Positions 44,835 through 54,358 are shown, counted from the stretch's first letter. The stretch: DNA of 64,000 bases from Bacteroidales bacterium UBA4345 (GCA_002396385.1 DGTD01000018.1:15862-79861); one strand, 5' to 3'. Notes: a model not told the origin generated them from the letters alone. Made by a program: numbers and translations.

Positions 44835-46331
44835 ATGTCACGCAGAAGGAACTTCTTCAAAAGTATAGATTGGTGGATTGTCGCCCTCTACCTCATATTG
44901 GTAATATGCGGTTGGGTGTGCATATACGGTGCATCGTACAACTTTGAAGACACCGTATTCTGGGACATCGACTACCGCTACGGCAAACAGTTGCTATGGA
45001 TTGGTCTGGCCGTATTCATTGGAGGAATGATACTGCTGCTCGATGGTGAGATGTACAGTGTTTTTGCCTATGGTTTTTATGGGGGAATCATCATCTTGCT
45101 ACTGATAACGCTGGTGATAGCGCCCGACATTAAAGGTTCACGCTCGTGGCTGGTGCTAGGACCAGTCAACCTGCAACCCGCCGAGTTCGCCAAAACGGCC
45201 ACATGTCTGGCCCTGGCCAAGCTGATGGGCGGCTTCGACTTTATGAGTGGGAGGGGCTTTACCCGGAAGCGCGTTATAGACGCATCGCTGGTGGCACTAA
45301 TCATGTTTCTACCATGTGTCATCATCATCCTTCAAAACGAGACAGGTTCGGCGCTTGTCACATTCGCCCTCTTCGTTATGCTTTACCGTGAAGGGTTTCC
45401 CGGCATTCTGCTGTTGGCCGGAATGTGTGCGGTTGTCTTCTTTATAGTGGCCATCCGTTTCGGAGCAGAAAGCATCATACCGTTAGTACCAGAAGAGTCG
45501 TTCGGCATCTTCCTGGTGTTGTTCTCAGCCATCATCATCCATCTCTTCCTTATATTGGTTTATTTTGGCGACACACGTTACTTCCGCGATCTGGCCATTT
45601 TAAACACCCTGCTGTTCGGAGGGGGTGTACTCGCCTATAAGCAATTCGACATACCGGTGTCGTTCCTGACGCTGTGTTATGTCTCCATCGGCATCGCCAT
45701 CCTGTACCAAGCCTACCGGGCGCTAAAGACATGGCGCTACACCTACTTCCTGGTAGGTCTGTTTCTGCTCATATCGACAGGCTATGCGCATGCAGCGAGT
45801 TTCGCCTTCAACAAAATTCTGCAACCCCACCAGCGCACCCGTATAGAGGTAACACTGGGCATGCTCGACGACCCTAAAAAGTCGGGTTACAACGTAAACC
45901 AGAGTAAGATTGCGATAGGGTCGGGCGGACTAGAAGGAAAGGGCTTCCTGAACGGGACCCAAACGAAGCTAAAATACGTACCAGAACAAGACACCGACTT
46001 CATTTTCTGTACAGTAGGAGAAGAGCACGGATTTATAGGCTGTGCCGTAGTGTTGCTGCTCTACAGCGCGCTATTGCTGCGCCTGATAAACAGGGCCGAG
46101 AAACAGAAACTGGGCTTTAACCGCGTATACGGCTACAGCGTGGCCAGCATATTGTTCTTCCACGTCGCCATTAATGTGGGAATGGTAACAGGCCTTACCC
46201 CCGTAATTGGCATACCACTGCCATTTTTCAGTTACGGCGGCTCTTCGTTATGGGGGTTCACCATACTGCTGTTCATCTTCCTCCGTCTTGATGCGGCAAA
46301 CAACGAATACGGGCTCTCGGGCCGCGGTTAA
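44835..46331 (+). CDS. rodA: Peptidoglycan glycosyltransferase RodA (SEDS)
   Basis: 498 aa, around ten transmembrane helices; SEDS signatures RYGKQLLWIGLAVFIGG, SRSWLVLGPVNLQPAEFAKTATCLALAKLM, IALGS-like KIAIGSGGLEGKGFLNGTQTKLKYVPEQDTDFIFCTVGEEHGFIG and GIPLPFFSYGGSSLWGFTILLFIFLRLD. It is about 100 aa longer than E. coli RodA, mostly through additional helices in the middle (about 210-320). It polymerises lipid II together with PBP2. Last gene of the purH-mre operon. Confidence 0.95.
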   Translation: MSRRRNFFKSIDWWIVALYLILVICGWVCIYGASYNFEDTVFWDIDYRYGKQLLWIGLAVFIGGMILLLDGEMYSVFAYGFYGGIIILLLITLVIAPDIKGSRSWLVLGPVNLQPAEFAKTATCLALAKLMGGFDFMSGRGFTRKRVIDASLVALIMFLPCVIIILQNETGSALVTFALFVMLYREGFPGILLLAGMCAVVFFIVAIRFGAESIIPLVPEESFGIFLVLFSAIIIHLFLILVYFGDTRYFRDLAILNTLLFGGGVLAYKQFDIPVSFLTLCYVSIGIAILYQAYRALKTWRYTYFLVGLFLLISTGYAHAASFAFNKILQPHQRTRIEVTLGMLDDPKKSGYNVNQSKIAIGSGGLEGKGFLNGTQTKLKYVPEQDTDFIFCTVGEEHGFIGCAVVLLLYSALLLRLINRAEKQKLGFNRVYGYSVASILFFHVAINVGMVTGLTPVIGIPLPFFSYGGSSLWGFTILLFIFLRLDAANNEYGLSGRG

Positions 46332-46415
46332 CACCGGCAGGCCCAGTCAACGCCGCCATAGAAGAGATGAGATGGTTAAAATTGACAGAATTGCGACAAA
46401 AATGAGCAAATATTC

Positions 46416-46447
46416 ATACTATTTTCCCAAAAGATAGTATTATTTTA
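46416..46447 (+). terminator. Probable terminator of the mre/rod operon
   Basis: ATACTAT/ATAGTAT arms (46416-46422, 46434-46440) with an inner TTTT/AAAA pairing, then TATTTT. AU-rich, so moderately strong. Confidence 0.55.
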
Positions 46448-46460
46448 AACATTACTTTTA

Positions 46461-46468
46461 TATCTTTG
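46461..46468 (+). promoter_or_regulatory. -7 promoter element of the HU gene
   Basis: TATCTTTG, exact TAnnTTTG match, 27 nt before the ATG at 46496. Confidence 0.65.
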
Positions 46469-46495
46469 CCATAAACACTTTAATTCTAATTATAC

Positions 46496-46759
46496 ATGAA
46501 TAAATCTGAACTTATCGATGCAATCGCATCACAATCTAGCCTTACAAAGGCAAATTCTGCAAAGGCACTCGATGCCATCATCTCTTCAATTCAAGGTTCA
46601 CTGAAAAAGAACGACGCCATCCAGCTTATCGGTTTCGGAACATTCAGCGTAGACGAACGCGCAGCCCGCGAAGGCCGTAACCCCAGCACTGGCGAAACAA
46701 TAAAGATTGCCGCAAAGAAAGTAGCAAAATTCAAACCTTCAAAGAACATTCTCGACTAA
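46496..46759 (+). CDS. HU family DNA-binding protein
   Basis: 87 aa, the normal size for HU. MNKSELIDAIASQSSLTKANSAKALDAIISSIQGSLKKNDAIQLIGFGTFSVDERAAREGRNPSTGETIKIAAKKVAKF is a full HU match, with the DNA-intercalating proline arm RNPSTGE. It bends and compacts DNA in the nucleoid. Single gene with promoter and strong terminator. Confidence 0.97.
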   Translation: MNKSELIDAIASQSSLTKANSAKALDAIISSIQGSLKKNDAIQLIGFGTFSVDERAAREGRNPSTGETIKIAAKKVAKFKPSKNILD

Positions 46760-46820
46760 ACATATAGTCATGGCTGTCTCTTACTAAAGTCACAAGCCAA
46801 ACTACAGTTCAACAAAACAT

Positions 46821-46852
46821 AAAAGAGGTGGACCACTCCACCTCTTTTTTTA
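46821..46852 (+). terminator. Terminator of the HU gene
   Basis: GAGGTGGA/TCCACCTC stem extended by A/T pairs (46821-46848), CCAC loop, then a long T-run. Confidence 0.9.
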
Positions 46853-46922
46853 TTTAGTCCTGCCAATTGCATTCCAACCAAGCCCATACACAGATAAGTG
46901 GAAACGACAGACCACAAACCAT

Positions 46923-46951
46923 AAAAAAGGTGCGCTTTTTTACGGCGCACC
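46923..46951 (-). terminator. Terminator of the Hsp20 gene
   Basis: GGTGCGC/GCGCACC stem (46929-46935, 46945-46951), followed by TTTTTT on the minus strand. Confidence 0.85.
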
Positions 46952-47010
46952 CACTCAACTAAACAAATAACAATGTTAAACTTTAATCCACATCATATCA
47001 CTAAAACAAA

Positions 47011-47502
47011 TTACTTCACTTCAATGAACCTTGTATTGTCGACCGGTTCGGACTTTTTCTTCTTAGGGAGTTCAATAGTCAGCACACCGTCGGCCATGTG
47101 GGCAGAAATGCCCTCCAACTCCACATCTTCAGGCACCGAGAACGTCTGGGTAAACTTAGCGAACGAAAAATCGCGACGCCAGTAATGGTCTTTAGGTTCA
47201 TCAGTTTTTGCGTTGTCGGCAGCCGGAGCGGTCTCTTCCTTCACATCTTCCTTTTTCTCTACCTCAACAACAAGTTCGCCATCGTTGTTGAGCTTTATGT
47301 TGAAATCTTCCTTCTGCATTCCAGGGGTAGCCATTTCAACCTTATACAACTCGTCGTTTTCTATAAGGTTAATAGCAGGCTCAAAAGACGCAGGGTGTTT
47401 GGCCTCGCGCAAGTGGCGGACAGGCTCAGCCCAATCGTTACCGAAAAACACATTGAACACATCAGGAATTAATGCTGAATTTTTGCGAGCAGGTGTAAAC
47501 AT
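47011..47502 (-). CDS. Hsp20/alpha-crystallin family small heat-shock protein
   Basis: 163 aa. Alpha-crystallin domain from PAINLIENDELYKVEMATPGMQKEDFNIKLNNDGELVVEVEK to AHMADGVLTIELPKKKK, including the A-x-x-x-G-V-L-T-I end; a charged insert (KEETAPAADNAKTDEPKDHY) lies in the loop between strands, as in other Bacteroidota Hsp20. ATP-independent holdase for unfolded proteins. A sigma-54-like promoter sits about 98 nt upstream. Confidence 0.93.
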   Translation of the reverse strand: MFTPARKNSALIPDVFNVFFGNDWAEPVRHLREAKHPASFEPAINLIENDELYKVEMATPGMQKEDFNIKLNNDGELVVEVEKKEDVKEETAPAADNAKTDEPKDHYWRRDFSFAKFTQTFSVPEDVELEGISAHMADGVLTIELPKKKKSEPVDNTRFIEVK

Positions 47503-47599
47503 ATCGTAAATCTCCTATAATTAAATTGTTTTTAATCTTGTTGTTTCTGTAAGTTGGCGTTGCCAAACCATTTCAGCATTGCGCTTACACCCACATTAT

Positions 47600-47616
47600 T
47601 ACAACTGCTGTGCCAA
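47600..47616 (-). promoter_or_regulatory. Candidate sigma-54 (-24/-12) promoter of hsp20
   Basis: Minus strand reads TTGGCACAGCAGTTGTA. It matches the sigma-54 consensus TTGGCACG-N4-TTGCw except at two positions, and the GG and TTG-T elements have the invariant 12-bp register. About 98 nt upstream of the hsp20 start. Confidence 0.55.
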
Positions 47617-47851
47617 CCCTAAAAATCAAGATTGTTTCTGACTGAATGTCAGATATTTAAGATTAACAACGGACAATTCGGCAGATTTTATCAGATTTTT
47701 CAGTCAAAAAGTCAGTCATATACCCAAACTGTAAAGACTGGGGCTTTTTTAGGTTCCAAATACACGAACCCACAAACCTTAAAACACAGACAAACGAAGT
47801 GGAAAAGAAGAGGAAGAGGCATGTCTGTGAACAAGAAAAAGCAGATTCTTA

Positions 47852-47882
47852 TTTGAAAATTAAATCATTAAACTTAACTTTG
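47852..47882 (+). promoter_or_regulatory. Bacteroidota promoter of the GLUG/peptide/LRR operon
   Basis: TTTG (47852-47855), 19 nt, TAACTTTG (47875-47882), exact consensus, 28 nt before the ATG at 47911. Confidence 0.8.
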
Positions 47883-47910
47883 TGGCACTAAACCAAATAA
47901 GCCACAAAAT

Positions 47911-49857
47911 ATGAGAATCAGGCACCTACTCCTACTCGGAATATCAGTATGTTTATACACCCAGGCAAACGCCACCAAATACGTCTATATTTCCTCTGCT
48001 GAGGAACTGGCCGCTTTCCGCGACGCTGTAAACAGCAACGGGAAAGTTACAGCCACTGATGATGCGACAGGTAAACAATCGAGTATTCTAGCCTCTTCAG
48101 CAAACGTAAAAATAACGGCCGACATTGATTTAAGCACAGTATGCGGTGAAAATATCAGTACATGGACGCCAATCGGAAAGACCCAAGCCAATCCATTCAA
48201 TGGTTCTTTTGATGGAGACTTCCACACCATTACTAATCTATATATGAAAGAGAACGAGCCAAATTTAAATTCCCAAGGATTGTTCGGATTCTCAAGTGGA
48301 ACTATAATGAATTTGACACTTAGAGGCAATATATCCATAAGGCAATATACCGGTTCATTTGTAGGGTATTTAATGGAAAATGGCTCATTAATAAACTGCA
48401 TAAACTATTGCGATGTAGAGGCTACAGGGTTTAATATAGGAGGACTTTGTGGAGAATGCAAAAGTGCCTCCGCCTGCAGAATAGAGCATTGCATTAACTA
48501 CGGTTCCATAAAAGGGCAAAAATATGTTGGTGGGATTGTAGGCAAAACAAGTCCTGGACTTTTATATTGTGCCAACTTTGGTGAAATATCCGGAGAAGAG
48601 TTTGTTGGCGGGCTAATCGGCAATAGTGGAAAAATTATACTCAATGGATGCTATAATTACGGGAGCGCCCAAGGAGGGCCAATAACCGGCAACAACAACA
48701 TTAGCAGTAAAAGCATTGTCGCATACAATACGGAAGCAATATCAAATGAGCAACCAATAGTAGGGAATGGTTTCACTCGTTCCGACTTCGCCTCAGGCGC
48801 AGTCGCATATCTGTTGAACAACGGCAACGATGTGTGGAAACAGACATTAGGGGCAGACCCTTATCCTGTTTTCGAAGGTGGCACCGTCTACCAACATACA
48901 CTGGCGAGCGGAACCATCTACTCCAACTCGGCCGAACTGGATATTGTCTACCACGCAGACGGAACACAAGACGAACTGGTTTGGCAAACAGACTCCAGCT
49001 TCGCTCCAGCTGACAACAGTTTTCTGGTAACCACCAATGCGGGCATAAACGGACACAATGTGGTACTGAGAAACAGCGACGGTACCTACACCTGCAAAAA
49101 ATTCTGCCTCACAGACGGAGAGGCATTCCACTCCGACATCGATTTCACCGTCGACACCCTCACCTACAACAGGGCGGCAACCGCTTCGGCAATCGTCACT
49201 ATGGTACTGCCAGCCGACATTCCGACCGACTATCTGAAAGGTAACCTTTACGTCTTCAGTGACTTCGACGGTACAAACGTCCACTTCTCGTCGTACGAGC
49301 AGGAAACAACGGAAGCCAACAAGCCCTACGCCATAAAGCCTGAAGATGCCCAAACCACCATACTGGAGAACGGTGCAAGAAACGTGACGATAAAGGCAGC
49401 GGACGAGATTACAGAAATCGCTCATAATAACCTGACCTGCTTCGGAGAATACGAAACAGCTTCGTACAACAGCGACGACCACTTCTCTTATATCGTCTTT
49501 TCGGGAGGCAAACTAAAGAAATACAAGAAAATAAACCTTTCCCCATTCCGCGCCGGGTTCCGTTTAGGGCTCGACTTCAACAACACATCGGGCACCCTGG
49601 GTCTGAAACTTGACAACGAACTTTCGGGCGTGATCGTAATCGAAAACGGGGAAGAGGAACTGGGAAAAGTAAACGTGTTCGACATAGAAGGACGTCTGGT
49701 TCGTGCCAACGCCGAGCCTACCACCTGTTTCAGCGGATTAGCTAAAGGCATCTACATCGTAAACGGAAGAAAATTCGATATCAATCCGAACACAGCGGGC
49801 ATTTCAGCGCCCAACAGTTTGAAAAAGGCCGCAGCCGACACCGGCTTTGCAGAATAA
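47911..49857 (+). CDS. Exported GLUG-motif repeat surface protein
   Basis: 648 aa with a signal peptide (MRIRHLLLLGISVCLYTQANA). The N-terminal half is a parallel beta-helix-like array with GLUG motifs: FNGSFDGDFHTITNLYM, QGLFGFSSGTIMNLTLRGNISI, NIGGLCGECKSASACRIEHCINYGSI, YVGGIVGKTSPGLLYCANFGEISG, FVGGLIGNSGKIILNGCYNYGS. The second half is unassigned and beta-rich, and the end (LGKVNVFDIEGRLVRAN...GLAKGIYIVNGRKFDI) resembles a T9SS-type tail, although about 25 residues follow it. Surface protein likely, ligand unknown. First of three genes in an operon. Confidence 0.82.
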   Translation: MRIRHLLLLGISVCLYTQANATKYVYISSAEELAAFRDAVNSNGKVTATDDATGKQSSILASSANVKITADIDLSTVCGENISTWTPIGKTQANPFNGSFDGDFHTITNLYMKENEPNLNSQGLFGFSSGTIMNLTLRGNISIRQYTGSFVGYLMENGSLINCINYCDVEATGFNIGGLCGECKSASACRIEHCINYGSIKGQKYVGGIVGKTSPGLLYCANFGEISGEEFVGGLIGNSGKIILNGCYNYGSAQGGPITGNNNISSKSIVAYNTEAISNEQPIVGNGFTRSDFASGAVAYLLNNGNDVWKQTLGADPYPVFEGGTVYQHTLASGTIYSNSAELDIVYHADGTQDELVWQTDSSFAPADNSFLVTTNAGINGHNVVLRNSDGTYTCKKFCLTDGEAFHSDIDFTVDTLTYNRAATASAIVTMVLPADIPTDYLKGNLYVFSDFDGTNVHFSSYEQETTEANKPYAIKPEDAQTTILENGARNVTIKAADEITEIAHNNLTCFGEYETASYNSDDHFSYIVFSGGKLKKYKKINLSPFRAGFRLGLDFNNTSGTLGLKLDNELSGVIVIENGEEELGKVNVFDIEGRLVRANAEPTTCFSGLAKGIYIVNGRKFDINPNTAGISAPNSLKKAAADTGFAE

Positions 49858-49879
49858 AAAACAGAAATAAAAAACACCT

Positions 49880-49999
49880 ATGGATAAGAAACAAGAATTT
49901 GAGGCACCGGTTATCACCTTCATTGAACTGGGCGAAGACATTATCTGCACATCAGCATACTCAATAGAAGATGGCGGAGAAGAAGGCAATGGAGAATAA
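49880..49999 (+). CDS. Short acidic peptide of 39 residues
   Basis: ATG at 49880 to TAA at 49997-49999. The peptide starts MDKKQEFEAPVITFIEL and continues GEDIICTSAYSIEDGGEEGNGE. It lies 22 nt after the GLUG gene and overlaps the start of the LRR gene by 11 nt, which suggests translational coupling. The pattern, charged leader, a PxIxxxxLGEDIxxTS core and an acidic glycine-rich end, is one I recall from small hypothetical proteins in Bacteroidales; no function is established. A structural peptide, a leader for coupling or a modified-peptide precursor are all possible; no modification enzyme is adjacent. Confidence 0.6.
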   Translation: MDKKQEFEAPVITFIELGEDIICTSAYSIEDGGEEGNGE

Positions 50000-50774
50000 G
50001 AAAAGGCTGCTAGCGTTGTGTCTGCTCTCTGTTCCGTCGCTTCTGTTGGCAGAAACCGCTGACGAAGGCAGTTGTGGAGAGGGTGTATTTTGGCAATTCA
50101 GCACCGATTCGGTACTCACTATAGGCGGAGACGGCGCCATGGACGACTACAACGCACGGATTGAGGTGCCCTGGTACGCAAAACACACCAAAGACATCCG
50201 GAAAATTGTAGTAGAAAAAGGCGTCACCCACATAGGCAGCTACGCATTTGCCGACTGCCCCGCCACCACAGTAGAGTTGTCGGAAGGGATTGAGAGCATT
50301 GGCAACTACGCCTTCCGCTACTGCCACAACATACGTCGTATCGAATTACCAGCCAGTTTGGAGGAAATCGGCAAGTTCGCATTCGACCAGACCGACCTCG
50401 ACACGGTGTACATAAAGAACGGCGCACCGCCCCAAATAGGCGCAAACGCATTTGTGAACAGCAAAGGCATCAATACCGACATAGCCGGAACGACCACCGA
50501 TGTGAACGACCCCGGCTTTCCATTCATAGCGGTCCCCTGCACTGCAGTCGACACCTACAAGGAGGCATGGCCGGCTTACACAGAAGGTATAGTTTGTGCC
50601 ACACAAAACAGTCTGCCAGAAGCAGTAAGGGCAGAGACCGACCGGCACGACACACGCTTATACGATCTGCACGGGCGCCTTATCGGGCAAGAGGTAGAAC
50701 TGGGCGAGCGTCTGCAAGCGCTGCCGAAAGGCATCTACATAGCAGGCCGAAAGAAACACATCGTAAACAAATAA
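49989..50774 (+). CDS. Exported BspA-like leucine-rich repeat (LRR_5) protein with C-terminal sorting-like tail
   Basis: Start at the ATG at 49989 (MENKKRLLALCLLSVPSLLLA signal peptide), overlapping the peptide gene; an ATG 18 nt upstream gives no better signal. 261 aa. LRR_5 units in the form HIGSYAFADCPATTVELSEGIESIGNYAFRYCHNIRRIELPASLEEIGKFAFDQTDLDTVYIKNGAPPQIG match BspA surface proteins, which bind fibronectin or other bacteria. The end, RLYDLHGRLIGQEVELGERLQALPKGIYIAGRKKHIVNK, is like a T9SS tail. Third gene of the operon. Confidence 0.85.
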   Translation: MENKKRLLALCLLSVPSLLLAETADEGSCGEGVFWQFSTDSVLTIGGDGAMDDYNARIEVPWYAKHTKDIRKIVVEKGVTHIGSYAFADCPATTVELSEGIESIGNYAFRYCHNIRRIELPASLEEIGKFAFDQTDLDTVYIKNGAPPQIGANAFVNSKGINTDIAGTTTDVNDPGFPFIAVPCTAVDTYKEAWPAYTEGIVCATQNSLPEAVRAETDRHDTRLYDLHGRLIGQEVELGERLQALPKGIYIAGRKKHIVNK

Positions 50775-50891
50775 GGACTAGAACCGTTAAAAAAACAGCG
50801 GGCAAGGGCAGGCAAGCGCAAACACCCATAAATTAAATGCATCGGTTGATATGTTTTCAAATCAGCCCCAAAACTGAAACAATAAATTCAG

Positions 50892-50899
50892 TATATTTG
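50892..50899 (+). promoter_or_regulatory. -7 promoter element of metG
   Basis: TATATTTG, exact TAnnTTTG match, 29 nt before the metG ATG. Confidence 0.58.
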
Positions 50900-50928
50900 C
50901 ATTTTGAAAAAGAAAGGATAAATACAAC

Positions 50929-52968
50929 ATGGATAAGAAATTCAAGCGAACCCTCATAACATCGGCATTGCCCTATGCCAACGGCCCCGTCCATATTGGC
51001 CATTTGGCAGGCGTATACGTACCAGCCGACATTTATGCGCGTTGGCTCCGTTTGAAAGGCGAAGACGTCCTCTTTATTGGCGGTAGCGACGAGCACGGAG
51101 TGCCTATCACCCTTTTGGCGAAAAAGGAAGGCGTAAATCCACAAGATATAGTAGACCGTTACCACGGCATCATTAAGAAATCGTTCGAAGAATTCGGCAT
51201 TTCCTTCGACATATATTCGCGTACAACCTCGAAGACCCACCACCAAGTGGCATCGGACTTCTTCAAGACCCTGTACGACAAAGGCGAGTTCATTGAGCAG
51301 GAAAGCGACCAGCTCTACGACGAGACCGCCAAGCAGTTTCTGGCCGACCGCTATGTAACCGGCACCTGCCCACACTGCGGCAACAAGGGCGCCTACGGCG
51401 ACCAGTGCGAGAAGTGCGGAAAAGACCTTAGCGCGCTTGAACTCATCGACCCTGTGTCTACCATCAGCAACTCGAAACCAGTACTCCGCAAAACCAAGCA
51501 CTGGTATTTGCCGCTTGACCGCCACCAGCAATGGCTAGAAAAGTGGATCCTCAACGACCACAAAGAATGGAAAAGCAATGTGTACGGACAGTGCAAAAGC
51601 TGGTTCGACATGGGTTTGAAGCCCCGTGCCGTCAGCCGAGACCTCGACTGGGGCATCTCACTGCCATTGCCAGACACCGAGGGCAAAGTGCTGTACGTGT
51701 GGTTCGACGCACCTATCGGCTACATCAGCAACACCAAAGAACTGCTGCCTAACGATTGGGAAAAATGGTGGAAAGACCCCGAGACCCGTCTGATTCACTT
51801 CATCGGCAAAGACAACATCGTTTTCCACTGCATAGTGTTCCCCGCAATGTTGAAGGCAGAAGGCAGCTTCATACTGCCAGACAATGTGCCTGCCAACGAA
51901 TTCTTGAATTTGGAAGGAGACAAAATTTCCACCTCCCGCAACTGGGCCGTATGGTTGAACGAATATCTGGTCGACTTCCCCGGCAAGCAAGACACGTTGC
52001 GCTATGTGCTGACCGCCAACGCACCGGAAACGAAAGATAACGACTTTACTTGGAAGGACTTCCAGACCCGCCACAACAGCGAACTGGTTGCCATTTACGG
52101 TAACTTTGTCAACCGTTCGGTCGTCCTCACCAACAAATACTATAACGGCGTAGTTCCAGAACGCGGCGAACTGACCGACTACGACAAGCAGACACTTGCC
52201 GAATTCAGCGATACCCGTAAAGAAATGGACAACTACCTCGACAATTTCCGCTTCCGCGACGCCTTGAAAGAGGTAATGAACCTGGCCCGCATCGGTAACA
52301 AGTATCTGGCAGAGACCGAGCCTTGGAAACTGGCAAAGACCGACCCTGAGCGCGTCAAGACCATTATGAACATCTCCATCCAGATTTGCGCCAACCTCAG
52401 CATCGCATTCGAACCATTCCTACCGTTCAGCACCGAGAAGTTGCGCAAACAGTTGAATATCGGCAAATTCAACTGGAGCGAGATTGGCAGCATCGACCTG
52501 ATTAAGGCTGGCCACCAGATTGGCACTCCAGAACTCTTGTTCGAGAAGATTGAAGACGACGCCATCCAAGCCCAGCTTGACCGCCTGCAACGCATCAAGA
52601 AAGAGAACGAGCAGAAAAACTGGAAACCTAACGAGGTAAAGAGCACCATTGCATTCGATGACTTTGGCAAACTCGACCTCAGAGTCGGCACCGTGCTCGA
52701 CTGCCAGAAGGTACCAAAAGCCGACAAACTGCTGCAGTTCAAGATAGACGACGGTATGGGCGGACGCACTATCGTCAGCGGTATTGCCAAATGGTACAAA
52801 CCAGAAGACTTGATTGGCAAACAGGTTTGCTTTATAGCCAACCTTGCGCCACGCATGCTGAAGGGAATTGAAAGCCAAGGTATGATTCTCAGCACCGTCA
52901 ACAGCGACGGCAGCTTGTGCATCGTCACCCCACAAAAGCAGACTCGTCCGGGCTGTACCATAGAGTAA
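50929..52968 (+). CDS. metG: Methionine--tRNA ligase
   Basis: 679 aa class I synthetase: HIGH motif in [15 protein letters not shown] (about 20), zinc knuckle [21 protein letters not shown] (about 145-165), KMSKS-type loop [10 protein letters not shown] (about 335), anticodon-binding helical domain, and a C-terminal tRNA-binding OB-fold ([32 protein letters not shown]...GIAKWY). It charges initiator and elongator tRNA-Met. Own promoter and terminator. Confidence 0.97.
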   Translation: MDKKFKRTLITSALPYANGPVHIGHLAGVYVPADIYARWLRLKGEDVLFIGGSDEHGVPITLLAKKEGVNPQDIVDRYHGIIKKSFEEFGISFDIYSRTTSKTHHQVASDFFKTLYDKGEFIEQESDQLYDETAKQFLADRYVTGTCPHCGNKGAYGDQCEKCGKDLSALELIDPVSTISNSKPVLRKTKHWYLPLDRHQQWLEKWILNDHKEWKSNVYGQCKSWFDMGLKPRAVSRDLDWGISLPLPDTEGKVLYVWFDAPIGYISNTKELLPNDWEKWWKDPETRLIHFIGKDNIVFHCIVFPAMLKAEGSFILPDNVPANEFLNLEGDKISTSRNWAVWLNEYLVDFPGKQDTLRYVLTANAPETKDNDFTWKDFQTRHNSELVAIYGNFVNRSVVLTNKYYNGVVPERGELTDYDKQTLAEFSDTRKEMDNYLDNFRFRDALKEVMNLARIGNKYLAETEPWKLAKTDPERVKTIMNISIQICANLSIAFEPFLPFSTEKLRKQLNIGKFNWSEIGSIDLIKAGHQIGTPELLFEKIEDDAIQAQLDRLQRIKKENEQKNWKPNEVKSTIAFDDFGKLDLRVGTVLDCQKVPKADKLLQFKIDDGMGGRTIVSGIAKWYKPEDLIGKQVCFIANLAPRMLKGIESQGMILSTVNSDGSLCIVTPQKQTRPGCTIE

Positions 52969-53065
52969 CAAGCTAACTCTCGAATGCTCTCCCCACACAG
53001 GGAAGAAAAAAGATACAATATTCAAATTGACAGCTTTTTTGAATAAGGTGATTATTTAATTGCAG

Positions 53066-53105
53066 AAGTCCTCCCGTGCAGGATTGCACGGAAGGACTTT
53101 TTTTC
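53066..53105 (+). terminator. Terminator of metG
   Basis: AAGTCCT/AAGGACTT with inner CCGTGCA/TGCACGG (53066-53098), then seven T. The T-run ends only about 23 nt before the next ATG at 53128. Confidence 0.9.
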
Positions 53106-53127
53106 ATCAACCACTAAAGTCGGAGCT

Positions 53128-54261
53128 ATGAAGCGCATTTTGCACATTATCATCCCCATCTTGCTGGCTTCCGCCATACAGGCGGCAGACCTTAGCGTTA
53201 CCCAAATCGACTCGATAGCCGATGTACGTACAGCGGCTATTAGCGCCTACCGCAAACAAGAGATGCAACTGGCCTGCAACCTCTACAAACAGAGCATTGC
53301 AATGGGCGACAGCAGCATCATTCCCTTTTACAACCTCGCCTGTTGCTACGGACGCATGGGGAAAGCAGATTCGTGCAAAGCAGCCCTCAAACAAGCGCTT
53401 GAAAGAGGTTATCCCGACTATATGGAGCTCGGCACAGACCCTGACCTGCAACTGCTCCAGACCGACCCAGAGACCTTCAAAATGCTTTGGCAGAAAGCCT
53501 TTGCCAACAGCTACGGGAAAGTGCTGACTAAAAACTATAACGATTTGTTGATGCGAACCATCATCAATCAAGACACAGCCCGCCTGCCATTTCTGCTGTC
53601 TTTCGAGCACCGCAAACGAGACCAACTCGACGCATTGGCAAGAACCCTGCAGACAGCCGATACCCTACTAAAATTTTCAAGCATATCGGAGCCAAAGGTA
53701 CTGACGGAGAAAGGACGACTGGAAAAAAGAAGTCTGAACTACACCAACAACCACTTCGTCACTAGCGACGAATTTGTATACGAACTGACAGTTCCCTATT
53801 TCGATGCAGACTTCGCCCAACTGATTGCACACAACAGACTGCACATCCGCCAGCACACCATCGATCACCTGTACACCTACCTCGACACGCTGTTTATTGA
53901 GCACAACCAGCTACAGGTGCAAGGCAACACCCCACCATTGCCCGAACTGACCGACAGCGTTATGATGCTAATACTGCAAAGCCATCGCGAAAAAATTGAC
54001 GACTATCAGGAGAAAGTATCGAGAGAGTGGAAACTGTGCAAATTTGTGATGCAGATGTTGAGAAAATCGACCCCTATCAGCGAAAACGAGTTCCGCAAAC
54101 TACAGCCCGCCGAGGGCGACATCTGCTTTATACGCATCAACAGCCTACCGGTCCGCAAACAGTTCAAAGGCCTTAAAATGGCCTTCTACAAGGGCAGCCC
54201 CGTTGCAGTAGTGGTGATAGACGACCAGTATTTCTTTGTAAAGGGTAAATTCAAATTGTAG
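53128..54261 (+). CDS. Exported hypothetical protein with N-terminal TPR-like region
   Basis: 377 aa with a signal peptide (MKRILHIIIPILLASAIQAA). Residues 35-100 look like one or two TPR-like helix pairs (AISAYRKQEMQLACNLYKQSIAMGDSSIIPFYNLACCYGRMGKADSCKAALKQALERGY), with DYMELGTDPDLQLLQTDPETFKMLWQKAF being a pattern found in such exported Bacteroidota proteins. The remaining 270 residues are helical without a recognised family. Very close to the metG terminator, and no own promoter could be found. Function unknown. Confidence 0.7.
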   Translation: MKRILHIIIPILLASAIQAADLSVTQIDSIADVRTAAISAYRKQEMQLACNLYKQSIAMGDSSIIPFYNLACCYGRMGKADSCKAALKQALERGYPDYMELGTDPDLQLLQTDPETFKMLWQKAFANSYGKVLTKNYNDLLMRTIINQDTARLPFLLSFEHRKRDQLDALARTLQTADTLLKFSSISEPKVLTEKGRLEKRSLNYTNNHFVTSDEFVYELTVPYFDADFAQLIAHNRLHIRQHTIDHLYTYLDTLFIEHNQLQVQGNTPPLPELTDSVMMLILQSHREKIDDYQEKVSREWKLCKFVMQMLRKSTPISENEFRKLQPAEGDICFIRINSLPVRKQFKGLKMAFYKGSPVAVVVIDDQYFFVKGKFKL

Positions 54262-54320
54262 AAACTCACACTGGCAATTCCGTCGTACAATACGCCCCCA
54301 TGGGAACTGGGAGCAAGGAG

Positions 54321-54358
54321 AAAAAAAACACCGCTGTAGGAATTGTCCGACAGCGGTG
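54321..54358 (-). terminator. Terminator of serA
   Basis: CACCGCTGT/ACAGCGGTG stem (54329-54337, 54350-54358), with eight T following on the minus strand. Confidence 0.9.
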
